Below are positions 1 to 6,567 of a stretch of DNA of 7,715 nucleotides, piece by piece. The stretch is from positions 1-7,715 of the forward strand of contig QMYD01000047.1 of NCBI GenBank assembly GCA_003662485.1. The letters are read 5' to 3'. Numbering within the stretch: position 1 is the stretch's first letter; every line of letters starts with the position of its first letter. The DNA comes from Candidatus Hecatellales archaeon (GTDB lineage: Archaea > Thermoproteota > Bathyarchaeia > Hecatellales > Hecatellaceae). The translations under genes were made by a program, and so were the position numbers. The notes under the pieces are model-generated. The model saw only the letters and a list, made by a program, of their open reading frames with translations. It was not told the origin of the DNA and did not search any database.

Positions 1-1422
1 GCTGAAATGTACTATAAGGCGGAGAGGTTTGCAAGGGATGGGAGGGGCATCGAAAACCCTCAGGTTTCAAAGGAGAATCCTGTTTGCCCCTACGACTGCG
101 GCCTTTGCAGAATTCACATGACGCATACGCTGCTGGCTAACATTGTTCTAACCAACCGCTGCGACCTAAACTGCTGGTACTGCTTCTTCTACGCTGAGAG
201 GGCTGGCTACGTCTACGAGCCAAGCCTTGAGCAGATAAGGCAGATGGTTAGGGTGCTGAGGAGCATGAAGCCCATTCCAGCGAAGGCCGTTCAGCTCACA
301 GGTGGAGAGCCGACCCTCCGGGAGGACCTCATCGAAATCATTAGAATCTGTAAGGAGGAGGGTTTAGACCATGTGCAGCTTAACACGGATGGGCTTAGGC
401 TTGCCTCCGATCCTGAGCTTGCCTTAAAGGTTAGGAGGGCTGGAGTGAACACCGTCTACCTAAGCTATGATGGAACCACAGCTAAAACCAACCCTAAAAA
501 CCATTGGGAGGTTCCAAGCATTCTTGAGAATTGTAGGAGAGCTGGGCTTGGGATAGTGCTTGTTCCCACCGTTATTAAGACGGTTAATGACGGTGAGGTT
601 GGACCTATCGTCAGGTTTGCCCTCGACAACCTCGACATCATTCGCGGGGTAAACTTTCAACCTGTCTCCCTCGTTGGGCGGATGCCCAAGCATGAGAGGG
701 AAAGGTTTAGGATAACCATACCAGACGTGATCATGCGGATAGAGGAATACTTTAACGGGGAGATAGGGAGGGAAGACTTCTACCCGGTGCCCTGCACCAT
801 GCCCATAAGCGAGTTTGTGGAGAGCTTAGCTGGTAAGCCTAAATTCGAGATGACTGTTCACTTTGCCTGCGGCATGGCAACCTATGTTTTCAAGGATGAG
901 GGGGGAAGGCTTATCCCCCTACCAAGGTTTGTGGATGTTGAAGGACTCTTCGAGTATTTGGCTGAAAAAGCTTGGGAGCTGAGGCAGGGGAAGAACAAGT
1001 ATAGGGTTCTGGCTGGAATGCTTCTGAAGCTTAGGAGTTTCATAGACAGGGAGAAGCAGCCTAAAGGCTTAAACCTCCCCAGAATCCTCTTCAACATCTT
1101 CCTCAAGCATGATTATGGGGCTCTAGGCGCCTTCCACCATAAAACACTCTTCATAGGGATGATGCACTTCCAAGACCTCTATAACTGGGATATTGAGAGG
1201 GTTAAGCGCTGCGGTATCCACTACGTGGTTCCCGACGGCCGGGTTATACCGTTCTGCACCTTCAACGTCATACCCCAATGGTATAGGGATAAAATCCACA
1301 GAGAATTCGGCATACCCATAGAGGAGTGGGAGAAGCGGACGGGTAGAAGGCTTAAGGACGACTACTATAAGAGGCCTGGAGGGGTTAGGCCTGAAGCCAT
1401 CCCACCAGAAGAACAAGCCTAA
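1..1422 (+). CDS. tes: Tetraether lipid synthase (Tes), radical SAM, 5'-partial
   Basis: This is probably the radical-SAM enzyme that couples the tails of two archaeol-type diether lipids into macrocyclic or tetraether (GDGT) lipids, a family typified by MJ0619 and MA_1486; it acts on membrane lipids. Counting from the ATG at 7, the radical-SAM cluster motif CDLNCWYC is at residues 52-59 (C52, C56, C59). A second, family-typical cysteine set CPYDCGLC is at 27-34, the GGE motif is at 99-101, and further Cys at 263, 288, 402 and 417 are candidate auxiliary-cluster ligands. The frame stays open to the left edge: the preceding codons encode Ala-Glu, and family members usually carry about 50-80 more residues with an N-terminal Cys pair before this point. 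The ATG at 7 is therefore probably an internal Met and the gene is cut by the window. It ends 4 bases inside the converging scaffold gene. The family call is secure; the exact product (GDGT or cyclic diether) is not visible. Confidence 0.88.
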   Translation, partial: AEMYYKAERFARDGRGIENPQVSKENPVCPYDCGLCRIHMTHTLLANIVLTNRCDLNCWYCFFYAERAGYVYEPSLEQIRQMVRVLRSMKPIPAKAVQLTGGEPTLREDLIEIIRICKEEGLDHVQLNTDGLRLASDPELALKVRRAGVNTVYLSYDGTTAKTNPKNHWEVPSILENCRRAGLGIVLVPTVIKTVNDGEVGPIVRFALDNLDIIRGVNFQPVSLVGRMPKHERERFRITIPDVIMRIEEYFNGEIGREDFYPVPCTMPISEFVESLAGKPKFEMTVHFACGMATYVFKDEGGRLIPLPRFVDVEGLFEYLAEKAWELRQGKNKYRVLAGMLLKLRSFIDREKQPKGLNLPRILFNIFLKHDYGALGAFHHKTLFIGMMHFQDLYNWDIERVKRCGIHYVVPDGRVIPFCTFNVIPQWYRDKIHREFGIPIEEWEKRTGRRLKDDYYKRPGGVRPEAIPPEEQA

Positions 1423-1847
1423 CCTTTAACCTTAAACTTTTCAAGGGATTTTTTAAGGGCGTCGACGGCTAGGCGTGCGCAGTGGAGTTTAGGTTTGGGG
1501 AGGCCTCCTAGCTCCCTCACCACATCCTGCTCGGTAATCTTCCAGGCCTCCTCCAAGCTTTTACCTTTAACCATTTCGGTGATGGCTGAGCCTGATGCGA
1601 AGGCTCCAGCGCAGCCTATGGCTTGGAAGCGGGCATCCTTAATTATGCCATCTTCAACCTTCAGGAATATTTGCATGGAATCTCCGCAGAGGCCTGTGTA
1701 GAGGCCTGGGGATTCAGCCCCCTCCAGCACCCCAACATTCACCTTCCGCAGGTAGTAGTCTATAGCCTTCTCTGAGTAGCCAGCCATCCTCAACAGTTTA
1801 GCCAGACTTTCCTCCGCCTCCAAGCCTAAGCCCTCCCGGGACACCAA
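1419..1847 (-). CDS. IscU/NifU-type iron-sulfur cluster scaffold
   Basis: This cytosolic scaffold assembles [2Fe-2S]/[4Fe-4S] clusters and hands them to apo-proteins. All three ligand cysteines of the NifU_N/IscU fold are present: C54 in the CGDSM motif with the neighbouring Asp56 kept, C79 in GCAGAFASGS, and C123 in LHCARLA preceded by His122. The 142 residues match the usual 125-150. The family core begins at YSEKAIDYY (residues 24-32), so about 20 residues precede it. The start used is TTG at 1847, about 26 bases downstream of a TATA-like element, which would give a nearly leaderless mRNA. GTG at 1844 and ATG at 1787 are alternatives; the ATG has GAGG immediately against it, which is too close to serve as a ribosome site. 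The gene lies between tes and the isoprenoid operon, and both Tes and the dehydratase need clusters, so a supply role is a reasonable inference. No cysteine desulfurase gene is in view. Confidence 0.88.
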   Translation of the reverse strand: MVSREGLGLEAEESLAKLLRMAGYSEKAIDYYLRKVNVGVLEGAESPGLYTGLCGDSMQIFLKVEDGIIKDARFQAIGCAGAFASGSAITEMVKGKSLEEAWKITEQDVVRELGGLPKPKLHCARLAVDALKKSLEKFKVKG

Positions 1848-1909
1848 AGATTTTTCACTGGTAAAAAATAATTTTTATCGCTTATTGAAGAGCTGGTGGA
1901 AGGGAAGAT
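1848..1909. promoter_or_regulatory. Divergent promoter region (scaffold gene / isoprenoid operon)
   Basis: This 62-base gap is the only clearly A/T-rich stretch in the left three quarters of the window and separates two divergent genes. On the plus strand ATTTTTAT at 1871-1878 looks like an archaeal box A; a start about 25 bases downstream falls near 1900, leaving roughly 10 bases before the TTG at 1910. On the minus strand AGCGATAAAAATT reads as a purine-rich BRE followed by a TATA box, and a start about 26 bases downstream falls at about 1847, the chosen start of the scaffold gene. The two elements share the same A/T block, so the two transcription complexes might compete. The elements are read by eye and no start sites are known. 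Confidence 0.5.
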
Positions 1910-2782
1910 TTGAGGGTTAAAGCTTACCTCCGCCTTATGAGGCCTCTGAACTGCGGGATGATGGGTTTAGCCGTCTTGATTGGGGAATTCATAGTTTTGG
2001 GTGGAGGCTTAAACCCTGAGGCAAGCCTTCTAGGCTTCCTCACCGCCTTCACGCTGACGGGGGGCTCCATGGCTGCCAACGACTACTTTGACAGGGAGGT
2101 TGACGCCGTAAACGAGCCTGGGAGACCCATACCAAGCGGCTTGGTTAGGCCGGGGGAAGCTTTAGCTCTCTCAGCCCTCCTAGGAGGCATAGGCTTGGCC
2201 CTCTCCCTCTCAAGCTGGAGGCTTTTCCAAGGATTCCTCGCACCTCCAGTTGCAGGAGGCTCCTTCGCCTTAGCCCTAGCCTACAATGGCTGGGGTAAAC
2301 GGTTTGGGCTTCCTGGAAACCTCATGGTTAGCGCCTGTGTGGCTGTTCCCTTCCTCTATGGAGCCTTCATGGTGGGGCTTACCCCAAGCCTACTTCTCAC
2401 CCTCTTCGCAGCCATGGCCTTCCTATCCAACACGGGCAGGGAAATCATTAAGGGTATAGCAGACATGGAGGGGGACAAGCTTCGAAGAGTGGAAACCTTA
2501 GCCTTAAAGTATGGGCCTAGGAGGGCTGCCCAAGCTGCCTCAGCCTTCTACCTTTCAGCCGTAGGCTTAAGCCTCCTACCACCCTTCTTGGGGCTGGTTT
2601 CAGCCTACTATATTCCCTTTGTGGCTTTAGCCTGCCTGGGCTTCACCTACACCAGCCTAAAAGCCGTGAGCAGGCCTGAACCCGGAGAGGCAAAGAAGCT
2701 TAAGCGCTTAAGCCTCCTATGGATGCTTTTAGGCCTCCTAGGCTTCATGGCTGGCAGCCTCAGCAGACCAGTAATTTCTTAG
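1910..2782 (+). CDS. UbiA-family prenyltransferase, probable DGGGP synthase
   Basis: Probable (S)-2,3-di-O-geranylgeranylglyceryl phosphate synthase: an integral membrane, Mg-dependent enzyme that transfers the second geranylgeranyl group onto geranylgeranylglyceryl phosphate, the second ether-bond step of archaeal lipid synthesis. The 290 residues are the normal length. Both Asp-rich motifs are present: NDYFDREVD at 57-65 facing the first half, and DMEGD at 185-189 inside EIIKGIADMEGD, the form typical of the archaeal lipid branch rather than of heme O or ubiquinone enzymes. About eight or nine hydrophobic segments can be read, for example around 17-31, 40-56, 85-101, 112-125, 137-157, 159-175, 208-230, 234-250 and 267-284. 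Start: TTG at 1910, because MRVKAYLRLMRPLN matches the family N-terminus. GGTGG at 1894-1898 is a weak ribosome site. First gene of the plus-strand run, which otherwise makes IPP; the context supports the lipid role over quinone synthesis. Confidence 0.87.
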   Translation: MRVKAYLRLMRPLNCGMMGLAVLIGEFIVLGGGLNPEASLLGFLTAFTLTGGSMAANDYFDREVDAVNEPGRPIPSGLVRPGEALALSALLGGIGLALSLSSWRLFQGFLAPPVAGGSFALALAYNGWGKRFGLPGNLMVSACVAVPFLYGAFMVGLTPSLLLTLFAAMAFLSNTGREIIKGIADMEGDKLRRVETLALKYGPRRAAQAASAFYLSAVGLSLLPPFLGLVSAYYIPFVALACLGFTYTSLKAVSRPEPGEAKKLKRLSLLWMLLGLLGFMAGSLSRPVIS

Positions 2783-2803
2783 GTTTGAATGAAGGTATTG
2801 TTT

Positions 2804-2810
2804 AGAGAGG
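2804..2810 (+). promoter_or_regulatory. Ribosome binding site deciding the UbiD start
   Basis: AGAGAGG lies 10 bases before the ATG at 2821 but only one base before the in-frame TTG at 2812. The spacing favours the ATG, shortening the protein from 443 to 440 residues and giving the family-like N-terminus MSLRGFL. Confidence 0.6.
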
Positions 2811-2820
2811 TTTGCTTGGA

Positions 2821-4143
2821 ATGAGTCTAAGAGGCTTCCTATCGGAGCTTGAAGGCGAAGGAGAGGTTTACAGGGTTAAGGCTCAGGTTTCACCCAGGTT
2901 TGAAGCTGCAGCCATCATTAGGAAGCTAGAGGAGAAGGCAGCCATATACCTGGAGAAGATTGAAGGTTTTGATATCCCTGTAGTGGCTGGAGTCTGCGCC
3001 ACCCGTCGAAGGCTCTTCAAAGCCTTGAGGGTCGACGGGAACCTTGATTTCTATCAGAGGCTGCTTGAAGCCTTTTCTAACCCCTCCAGGTGTAGGGTGG
3101 TGGACGATGGACCCGTAAGAGAGGTTTCCGAAGAACCCGACCTTTCAAAGCTTCCCATCCTAACCTTTTATGAGGGTGATGGAGGCCCTTACCTTACGGC
3201 AGGCTTAGTTTACGCTCGGAGCGGTGGGGTGGAAAATGTCTCCATCCACAGGCTCATGGTTTTGGACAAGCGTAGGCTTGCCATCAGGATTGTTCCAAGA
3301 CATCTTTACAGGCTTTGGAGGGAGGCTAGGGAGAAAGGCAAGCCGTTAGATGTGGCCATTACGGTTGGCGTTCACCCAGCCCTAATGCTGGCAGCCTCCT
3401 CCCCAGCACCCTTCGGAACCAGCGAATACGAAGTAGCAAACAAGCTGCTTGGAGGAAGCCTTAAACTCGTGGAGGGAGAAATAGTGGAGGGCTACGCTCC
3501 AGCAGAGGCGGAAATCTTCTTGGAGGGAAGAATTCTTCCCAACGTGGAGGTGGAGGAGGGACCCTTCACCGACGTTACGGGAACCTATGACGCTGTGAGG
3601 AGGCAGCCCGTAGTCGAGGTTTTAAGGGTTCACCGGAGGCGGAACCCCATATACCAGACCATCCTCCCAGCAGGCCTCGAGCATAGACTCCTCATGGGAA
3701 TAGGCTATGAGGCGAAGATTTGGAGTGCCGTTCGGAACGTTACACCCGAGGTTGGAGGCGTAAACCTCACGGTTGGTGGATGCGGCTGGCTTCACGCCGT
3801 GGTGGCTATTGGAAAGCAGAGGGAGGGGGATGGTAAAAACGCTTTGATGGCGGCTTTCGCAGCCCATCCAAGCCTAAAACACGTGGTAGTCGTAGACCTC
3901 GACATCGACGTCTACAACCTTGAAATGGTGGAGTGGGCTCTAGCCACAAGGTTTCAGGGAGACCGAGACCTCTTGGTTTTAAGGGAGGCTAGGGGTTCAA
4001 CCCTAGACCCTTCAGCAAGCCCTGAAGGCCTAACCACCAAGCTGGGCTTCGACGCTACCAGACCGCTTAACCTGCCTCCCGAAGCCTTTAGGAGGGCTGA
4101 GATACCAGGAGCAGAAGAAGCCTGCAAGAAAATTTTGAAATGA
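2821..4143 (+). CDS. UbiD-family decarboxylase, probable anhydromevalonate phosphate decarboxylase
   Basis: Probably decarboxylates trans-anhydromevalonate 5-phosphate to isopentenyl phosphate, the third step of the archaeal mevalonate pathway, using prenylated FMN, a divalent metal and K+ in the cytosol. The 440-residue length and whole-length pattern fit UbiD: Asn139 and Arg144 in NVSIHRL (cofactor and active-site region), the PAEAEIFLEG stretch at 227-236, and EEGPFTDVTGTYD at 245-257. Many UbiD enzymes have Glu where Asp251 stands in GPFTD, so the acid triad here would be of the Asp form. The YQTILPAGLEH segment (278-288) and the C-terminal VVVVDLDIDVYN stretch are also family-typical. 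Paralogues act on aromatic acids, and sequence alone would not separate them; the call rests on lying directly upstream of both dehydratase subunits and the IP kinase. Start ATG 2821, chosen over TTG 2812 by ribosome-site spacing. The UbiX enzyme that makes the cofactor is not in the window. Confidence 0.85.
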   Translation: MSLRGFLSELEGEGEVYRVKAQVSPRFEAAAIIRKLEEKAAIYLEKIEGFDIPVVAGVCATRRRLFKALRVDGNLDFYQRLLEAFSNPSRCRVVDDGPVREVSEEPDLSKLPILTFYEGDGGPYLTAGLVYARSGGVENVSIHRLMVLDKRRLAIRIVPRHLYRLWREAREKGKPLDVAITVGVHPALMLAASSPAPFGTSEYEVANKLLGGSLKLVEGEIVEGYAPAEAEIFLEGRILPNVEVEEGPFTDVTGTYDAVRRQPVVEVLRVHRRRNPIYQTILPAGLEHRLLMGIGYEAKIWSAVRNVTPEVGGVNLTVGGCGWLHAVVAIGKQREGDGKNALMAAFAAHPSLKHVVVVDLDIDVYNLEMVEWALATRFQGDRDLLVLREARGSTLDPSASPEGLTTKLGFDATRPLNLPPEAFRRAEIPGAEEACKKILK

Positions 4144-4165
4144 GAAATTTGAGGATTGGAGAGGT

Positions 4166-5383
4166 TTGGAGCTCACCAAAGAGGAGGAGGCACTCCTTAA
4201 CGGTGGAAGAGGTGAGGCTGCTGCTAAGCTTATGAGGCTCCTCGTGGTTTTAGGCGAACTCTATGAGGCTGACAGAATGCTTAAGGTTTCAAGCGTCCAC
4301 GTTTCAGGGGTTTCCTACCAGAACCTTGGAGACGCTGGGCTAAGCCTCCTCGAAGACCTAGCCTCCAAAGGTGCGAAGGTAAGGCGGAATGTTAGGGTGA
4401 CTTTAAACCCGGCTGGTATGGACTTGGAGGGCTGGAGGCTTATGGGGGTTTCAGCCGGATTCGCTGAGCGGCAGCTTCGAGTCTACGAGGCCTTCAAGCA
4501 GATGGGGTTGAGGGAGGGTTTAACCTGCACCCCCTATGAGGCTGGAAACCTTCCAGCCTTCGGGGAGCATGTAGCTTGGGCTGAATCCTCCGCCCTAGCT
4601 TACGCCAACTCAGTTCTGGGAGCCAGAACCAACAGAGAAAGCGGGATAACAGCGCTGGCCTCAGCCATTACGGGTAGAACTCCAAACTATGGCCTCCACC
4701 TCGAAGAGAATAGGAGGCCAACCCTACTAGTGAAAGTGGAGGCGGAAGTGAAAAGCGAGGTGGAGCTTGGAGCCCTAGGCTATTTAACTGGGCTGAGTTA
4801 CGGGGAGGCCATCCCCTACTATCAAGGGGTTAGGGTGAAAAGCTTGGAGGGGTTTAAGGCCTTAAGCTCTGCAGCAGCCTCCTCAGGAGCCATAGCCCTC
4901 TACCACGTGGAGGGGCAAACCCCTGAGGCTGAAAGGTTTAAGGAAAACCTTAGGGGCCTGGAAAGATTTAAAGTTGAAAGGGATGACTTGAAAAAGGCTT
5001 TTGAGAAGTTCCCCCTGGATGTAGGCTTCGACCTGGTTTTCCTCGGCTGCCCCCACCTCAGCCTCGAAAAGCTGGTATGGGTGGCTGAAAAGATTGGGGG
5101 GAGAAGGGTTAAGGGGAAGCTCTGGCTCTGCACCTCAAGGGCTGTGTATCAGAGGGCTTTAGAACTCGGTTTAACTGAAGCCTTTAAAAGGGCTGGAGCT
5201 CTCCTCTTAAGGGACACCTGCCTAGTGGTTGCACCCCTGCGGGAACTCGACTTCAAAAAGGTTTTAACAGACTCTTTTAAGGCTGCCCACTACCTCTCCG
5301 GAAGCCTTGAAGCCTCCCTCGCTTCAACCAGCCAGTGCGTTAGGGCAGCCCTGGAAGGAAGGGTAAGCCTTGATCAGGCTTAA
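4166..5383 (+). CDS. Phosphomevalonate dehydratase large subunit (aconitase X)
   Basis: Catalytic subunit of the two-part enzyme that dehydrates (R)-5-phosphomevalonate to trans-anhydromevalonate 5-phosphate, an iron-sulfur enzyme related to aconitase. The 405 residues match the usual 390-410. The N-terminus LTKEEEALLNG, SSVHVSGVSYQNLGDAG (42-58), TLNPAGMD (79-86), CTPYEAGNLPAFGEHVAWAE (121-140), SVLGARTNRESG (149-160) and the PNYGLHL block (173-179) are hallmarks of aconitase X. Candidate cluster ligands are C295 in LGCPHLS, C352 in DTCLVV and C391 in TSQCVRAA. Start TTG 4166: the following MELTKEEE is the family N-terminus, and GAGG at 4151-4154 sits 11 bases upstream. Its last 14 bases overlap the small-subunit gene, so translational coupling that balances the two subunits is likely. 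Aconitase X of some bacteria acts on hydroxyproline derivatives, but neither that context nor a fused small domain is seen here. Confidence 0.92.
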   Translation: MELTKEEEALLNGGRGEAAAKLMRLLVVLGELYEADRMLKVSSVHVSGVSYQNLGDAGLSLLEDLASKGAKVRRNVRVTLNPAGMDLEGWRLMGVSAGFAERQLRVYEAFKQMGLREGLTCTPYEAGNLPAFGEHVAWAESSALAYANSVLGARTNRESGITALASAITGRTPNYGLHLEENRRPTLLVKVEAEVKSEVELGALGYLTGLSYGEAIPYYQGVRVKSLEGFKALSSAAASSGAIALYHVEGQTPEAERFKENLRGLERFKVERDDLKKAFEKFPLDVGFDLVFLGCPHLSLEKLVWVAEKIGGRRVKGKLWLCTSRAVYQRALELGLTEAFKRAGALLLRDTCLVVAPLRELDFKKVLTDSFKAAHYLSGSLEASLASTSQCVRAALEGRVSLDQA

Positions 5384-5771
5384 GGGTAGGGTTATCGTGC
5401 CTGGGAGGGTTGAGGGTGAAGCCCTCGTCTCAGCTCAGCCCCTGTCCTTCTATGGCGGAGTAAACCCTGAAACCGGTGTGGTGGTTGAAAGAGGCCACCA
5501 GCTTGAGGGTTTAAACCTCACAGGGAAGATTCTTGTTTTTCCCTATGGGAAGGGGAGCACGGTAGGCTCCTACGTGCTCTATGCTATGGCTAAGCGTGGA
5601 ACAGCGCCGAAGGCCATTTTAAACCGGAGGGTGGAGCCCGTGGTGGCGGCTGGATGCATCCTAGGCGGAATCCCCCTCCTAGACAGGTTTAACCTAGACC
5701 CCGTGGAAACCCTGAAAACCGGATTCAAGGTTCGCCTCTCGGAGGATGGGAGGGTTGAGGCCTGGCCTTAA
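5370..5771 (+). CDS. Phosphomevalonate dehydratase small subunit (DUF126)
   Basis: Small, swivel-type subunit that closes the active site of the aconitase-X dehydratase; the two chains work as a heteromer. The 133 residues are standard length. Family signatures are GEALVS (16-21), SFYGGVNPETG (26-36) and the strongly conserved FPYGKGSTVGSY loop (57-68), whose Ser63 is the invariant serine of the family. TAPKAILNRRVEPVVAAG (78-95) and GIPLLDR (100-106) follow. Start TTG 5370 lies inside the end of the large-subunit gene (14-base overlap), with GGAAGG at 5353-5358 as the likely ribosome site. The 3' end overlaps the IP kinase gene by 17 bases, so all three products are probably made from one message in a coupled fashion. 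In many bacterial aconitase-X proteins this domain is fused to the large one; here it is separate, as in archaea. Confidence 0.92.
   Translation: MIRLKGRVIVPGRVEGEALVSAQPLSFYGGVNPETGVVVERGHQLEGLNLTGKILVFPYGKGSTVGSYVLYAMAKRGTAPKAILNRRVEPVVAAGCILGGIPLLDRFNLDPVETLKTGFKVRLSEDGRVEAWP
5741..5745 (+). promoter_or_regulatory. Ribosome binding site deciding the IP kinase start
   Basis: GGAGG abuts an in-frame ATG at 5746 with no spacer but stands nine bases before the in-frame TTG at 5755. The spacing supports TTG 5755 as the true start. The site lies inside the small-subunit gene. Confidence 0.6.
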
Positions 5772-6567
5772 ACCGCCAGTAATATTGAAGCTTGGAGGCT
5801 CCGTGGTAACCTTCAAGGATAGGGTTGAAACCCCAAACCTGCAGGCTATTAGGAGGCTGAGCCTTGAAATAGCGGAGGCTAAGCCTAGAAGCCTCCTCCT
5901 CGTCCATGGTGGAGGCAGCTTCGGCCACCCCCACGCCCAAGCCTACGGGTTAACAGGCGGATTTAAGGGTGGAAGCCTCCAGCTTTCAGGAGTTTCGAGA
6001 ACTAGGGAGGCCATGCTTAGGCTTAACAGCCTTATCGTTGAAAATTTAAACCTTGCGGGGGTTCCAGCCCTAGGCCTTCAAACCTCAGCCCTCGCAGCCA
6101 CGAGGTCTGGGAGGATTTCAAGCCTCGATTTGAAGCCTATCCTGGGAGTTCTGAGGCTTGGCGGGGTTCCCGTCCTCTTCGGAGATGTGGTAATGGATTT
6201 TGAGGATGGCTTCTCCATCCTCTCCGGCGACAGGCTTTCAACGGAGCTAGCTCTCAGGCTTAGAAGCCGCCTCCTCATCCTCGGCGTAGACGTAGACGGA
6301 GTGTTCACAGGAGACCCTAAAACCGACTCGGAGGCTAAGCTTGTTGAGAGGCTTAGGGTTAGAGGTAAAGCCTTCAAGACCTTCCTAGCCGGGGTTAAAA
6401 GCTCAAAGACTGTGGATGTCACTGGGGGGATGAGGCATAAAGTATTGGAGGTGGCGAGGTTCGCCTCGAAGGGGGGAAGAGTGCTTGTGGTTAACGCTTT
6501 GAAGCCTGGCGTGGTGGCTGAAGCGTTGAGGGGGAGGAAGGTTAGGGGAACCATTCTCACGGCTTAA
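5755..6567 (+). CDS. ipk: Isopentenyl phosphate kinase
   Basis: Phosphorylates isopentenyl phosphate to IPP with ATP, the last step of the archaeal mevalonate pathway, in the cytosol. It is an amino-acid-kinase-fold protein of 270 residues (family about 245-270). Numbering from the TTG at 5755, the N-terminal ILKLGGSVVT is at 10-19. LVHGGGSFGH is at 49-58; its final His58 matches the catalytic histidine that marks IP kinases among their relatives. GDVVMDFEDGFSILSGDRLS (143-162), GVDVDGVFTGDP (177-188) and DVTGGMRHKV (221-230) are nucleotide and phosphate binding segments. The start is TTG 5755 rather than ATG 5746, from the position of GGAGG. The gene overlaps the small-subunit gene by 17 bases and runs 11 bases into the end of the converging mevalonate kinase gene. 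Fosfomycin kinases and glutamate or acetylglutamate kinases share the fold, but the histidine motif and context exclude them. Confidence 0.92.
   Translation: MRPGLKPPVILKLGGSVVTFKDRVETPNLQAIRRLSLEIAEAKPRSLLLVHGGGSFGHPHAQAYGLTGGFKGGSLQLSGVSRTREAMLRLNSLIVENLNLAGVPALGLQTSALAATRSGRISSLDLKPILGVLRLGGVPVLFGDVVMDFEDGFSILSGDRLSTELALRLRSRLLILGVDVDGVFTGDPKTDSEAKLVERLRVRGKAFKTFLAGVKSSKTVDVTGGMRHKVLEVARFASKGGRVLVVNALKPGVVAEALRGRKVRGTILTA

Noticed and set aside
1123..1416. Minus-strand open frame within the tes gene
   Set aside because: Antisense shadow of conserved Tes C-terminal sequence; no start signal and no motif.
3989..4006. CTAGGGGTTCAACCCTAG, which resembles a tRNA T-arm (GGTTCAA)
   Set aside because: It is inside the UbiD coding sequence, the loop size does not fit a T-arm, and no anticodon or acceptor stems surround it.
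1910..4143. UbiA plus UbiD as a ubiquinone or menaquinone pair
   Set aside because: The UbiA motifs are of the archaeal ether-lipid type, no other quinone gene is present, and UbiD sits directly beside both dehydratase subunits and IP kinase, which explains it as a mevalonate-pathway enzyme.
6078..6560. 160-residue open frame on the minus strand opposite the IP kinase gene
   Set aside because: It lies entirely inside a well-supported kinase, has low-complexity Ser/Thr/Leu/Pro composition typical of an antisense shadow, and has no recognisable motif or ribosome site.
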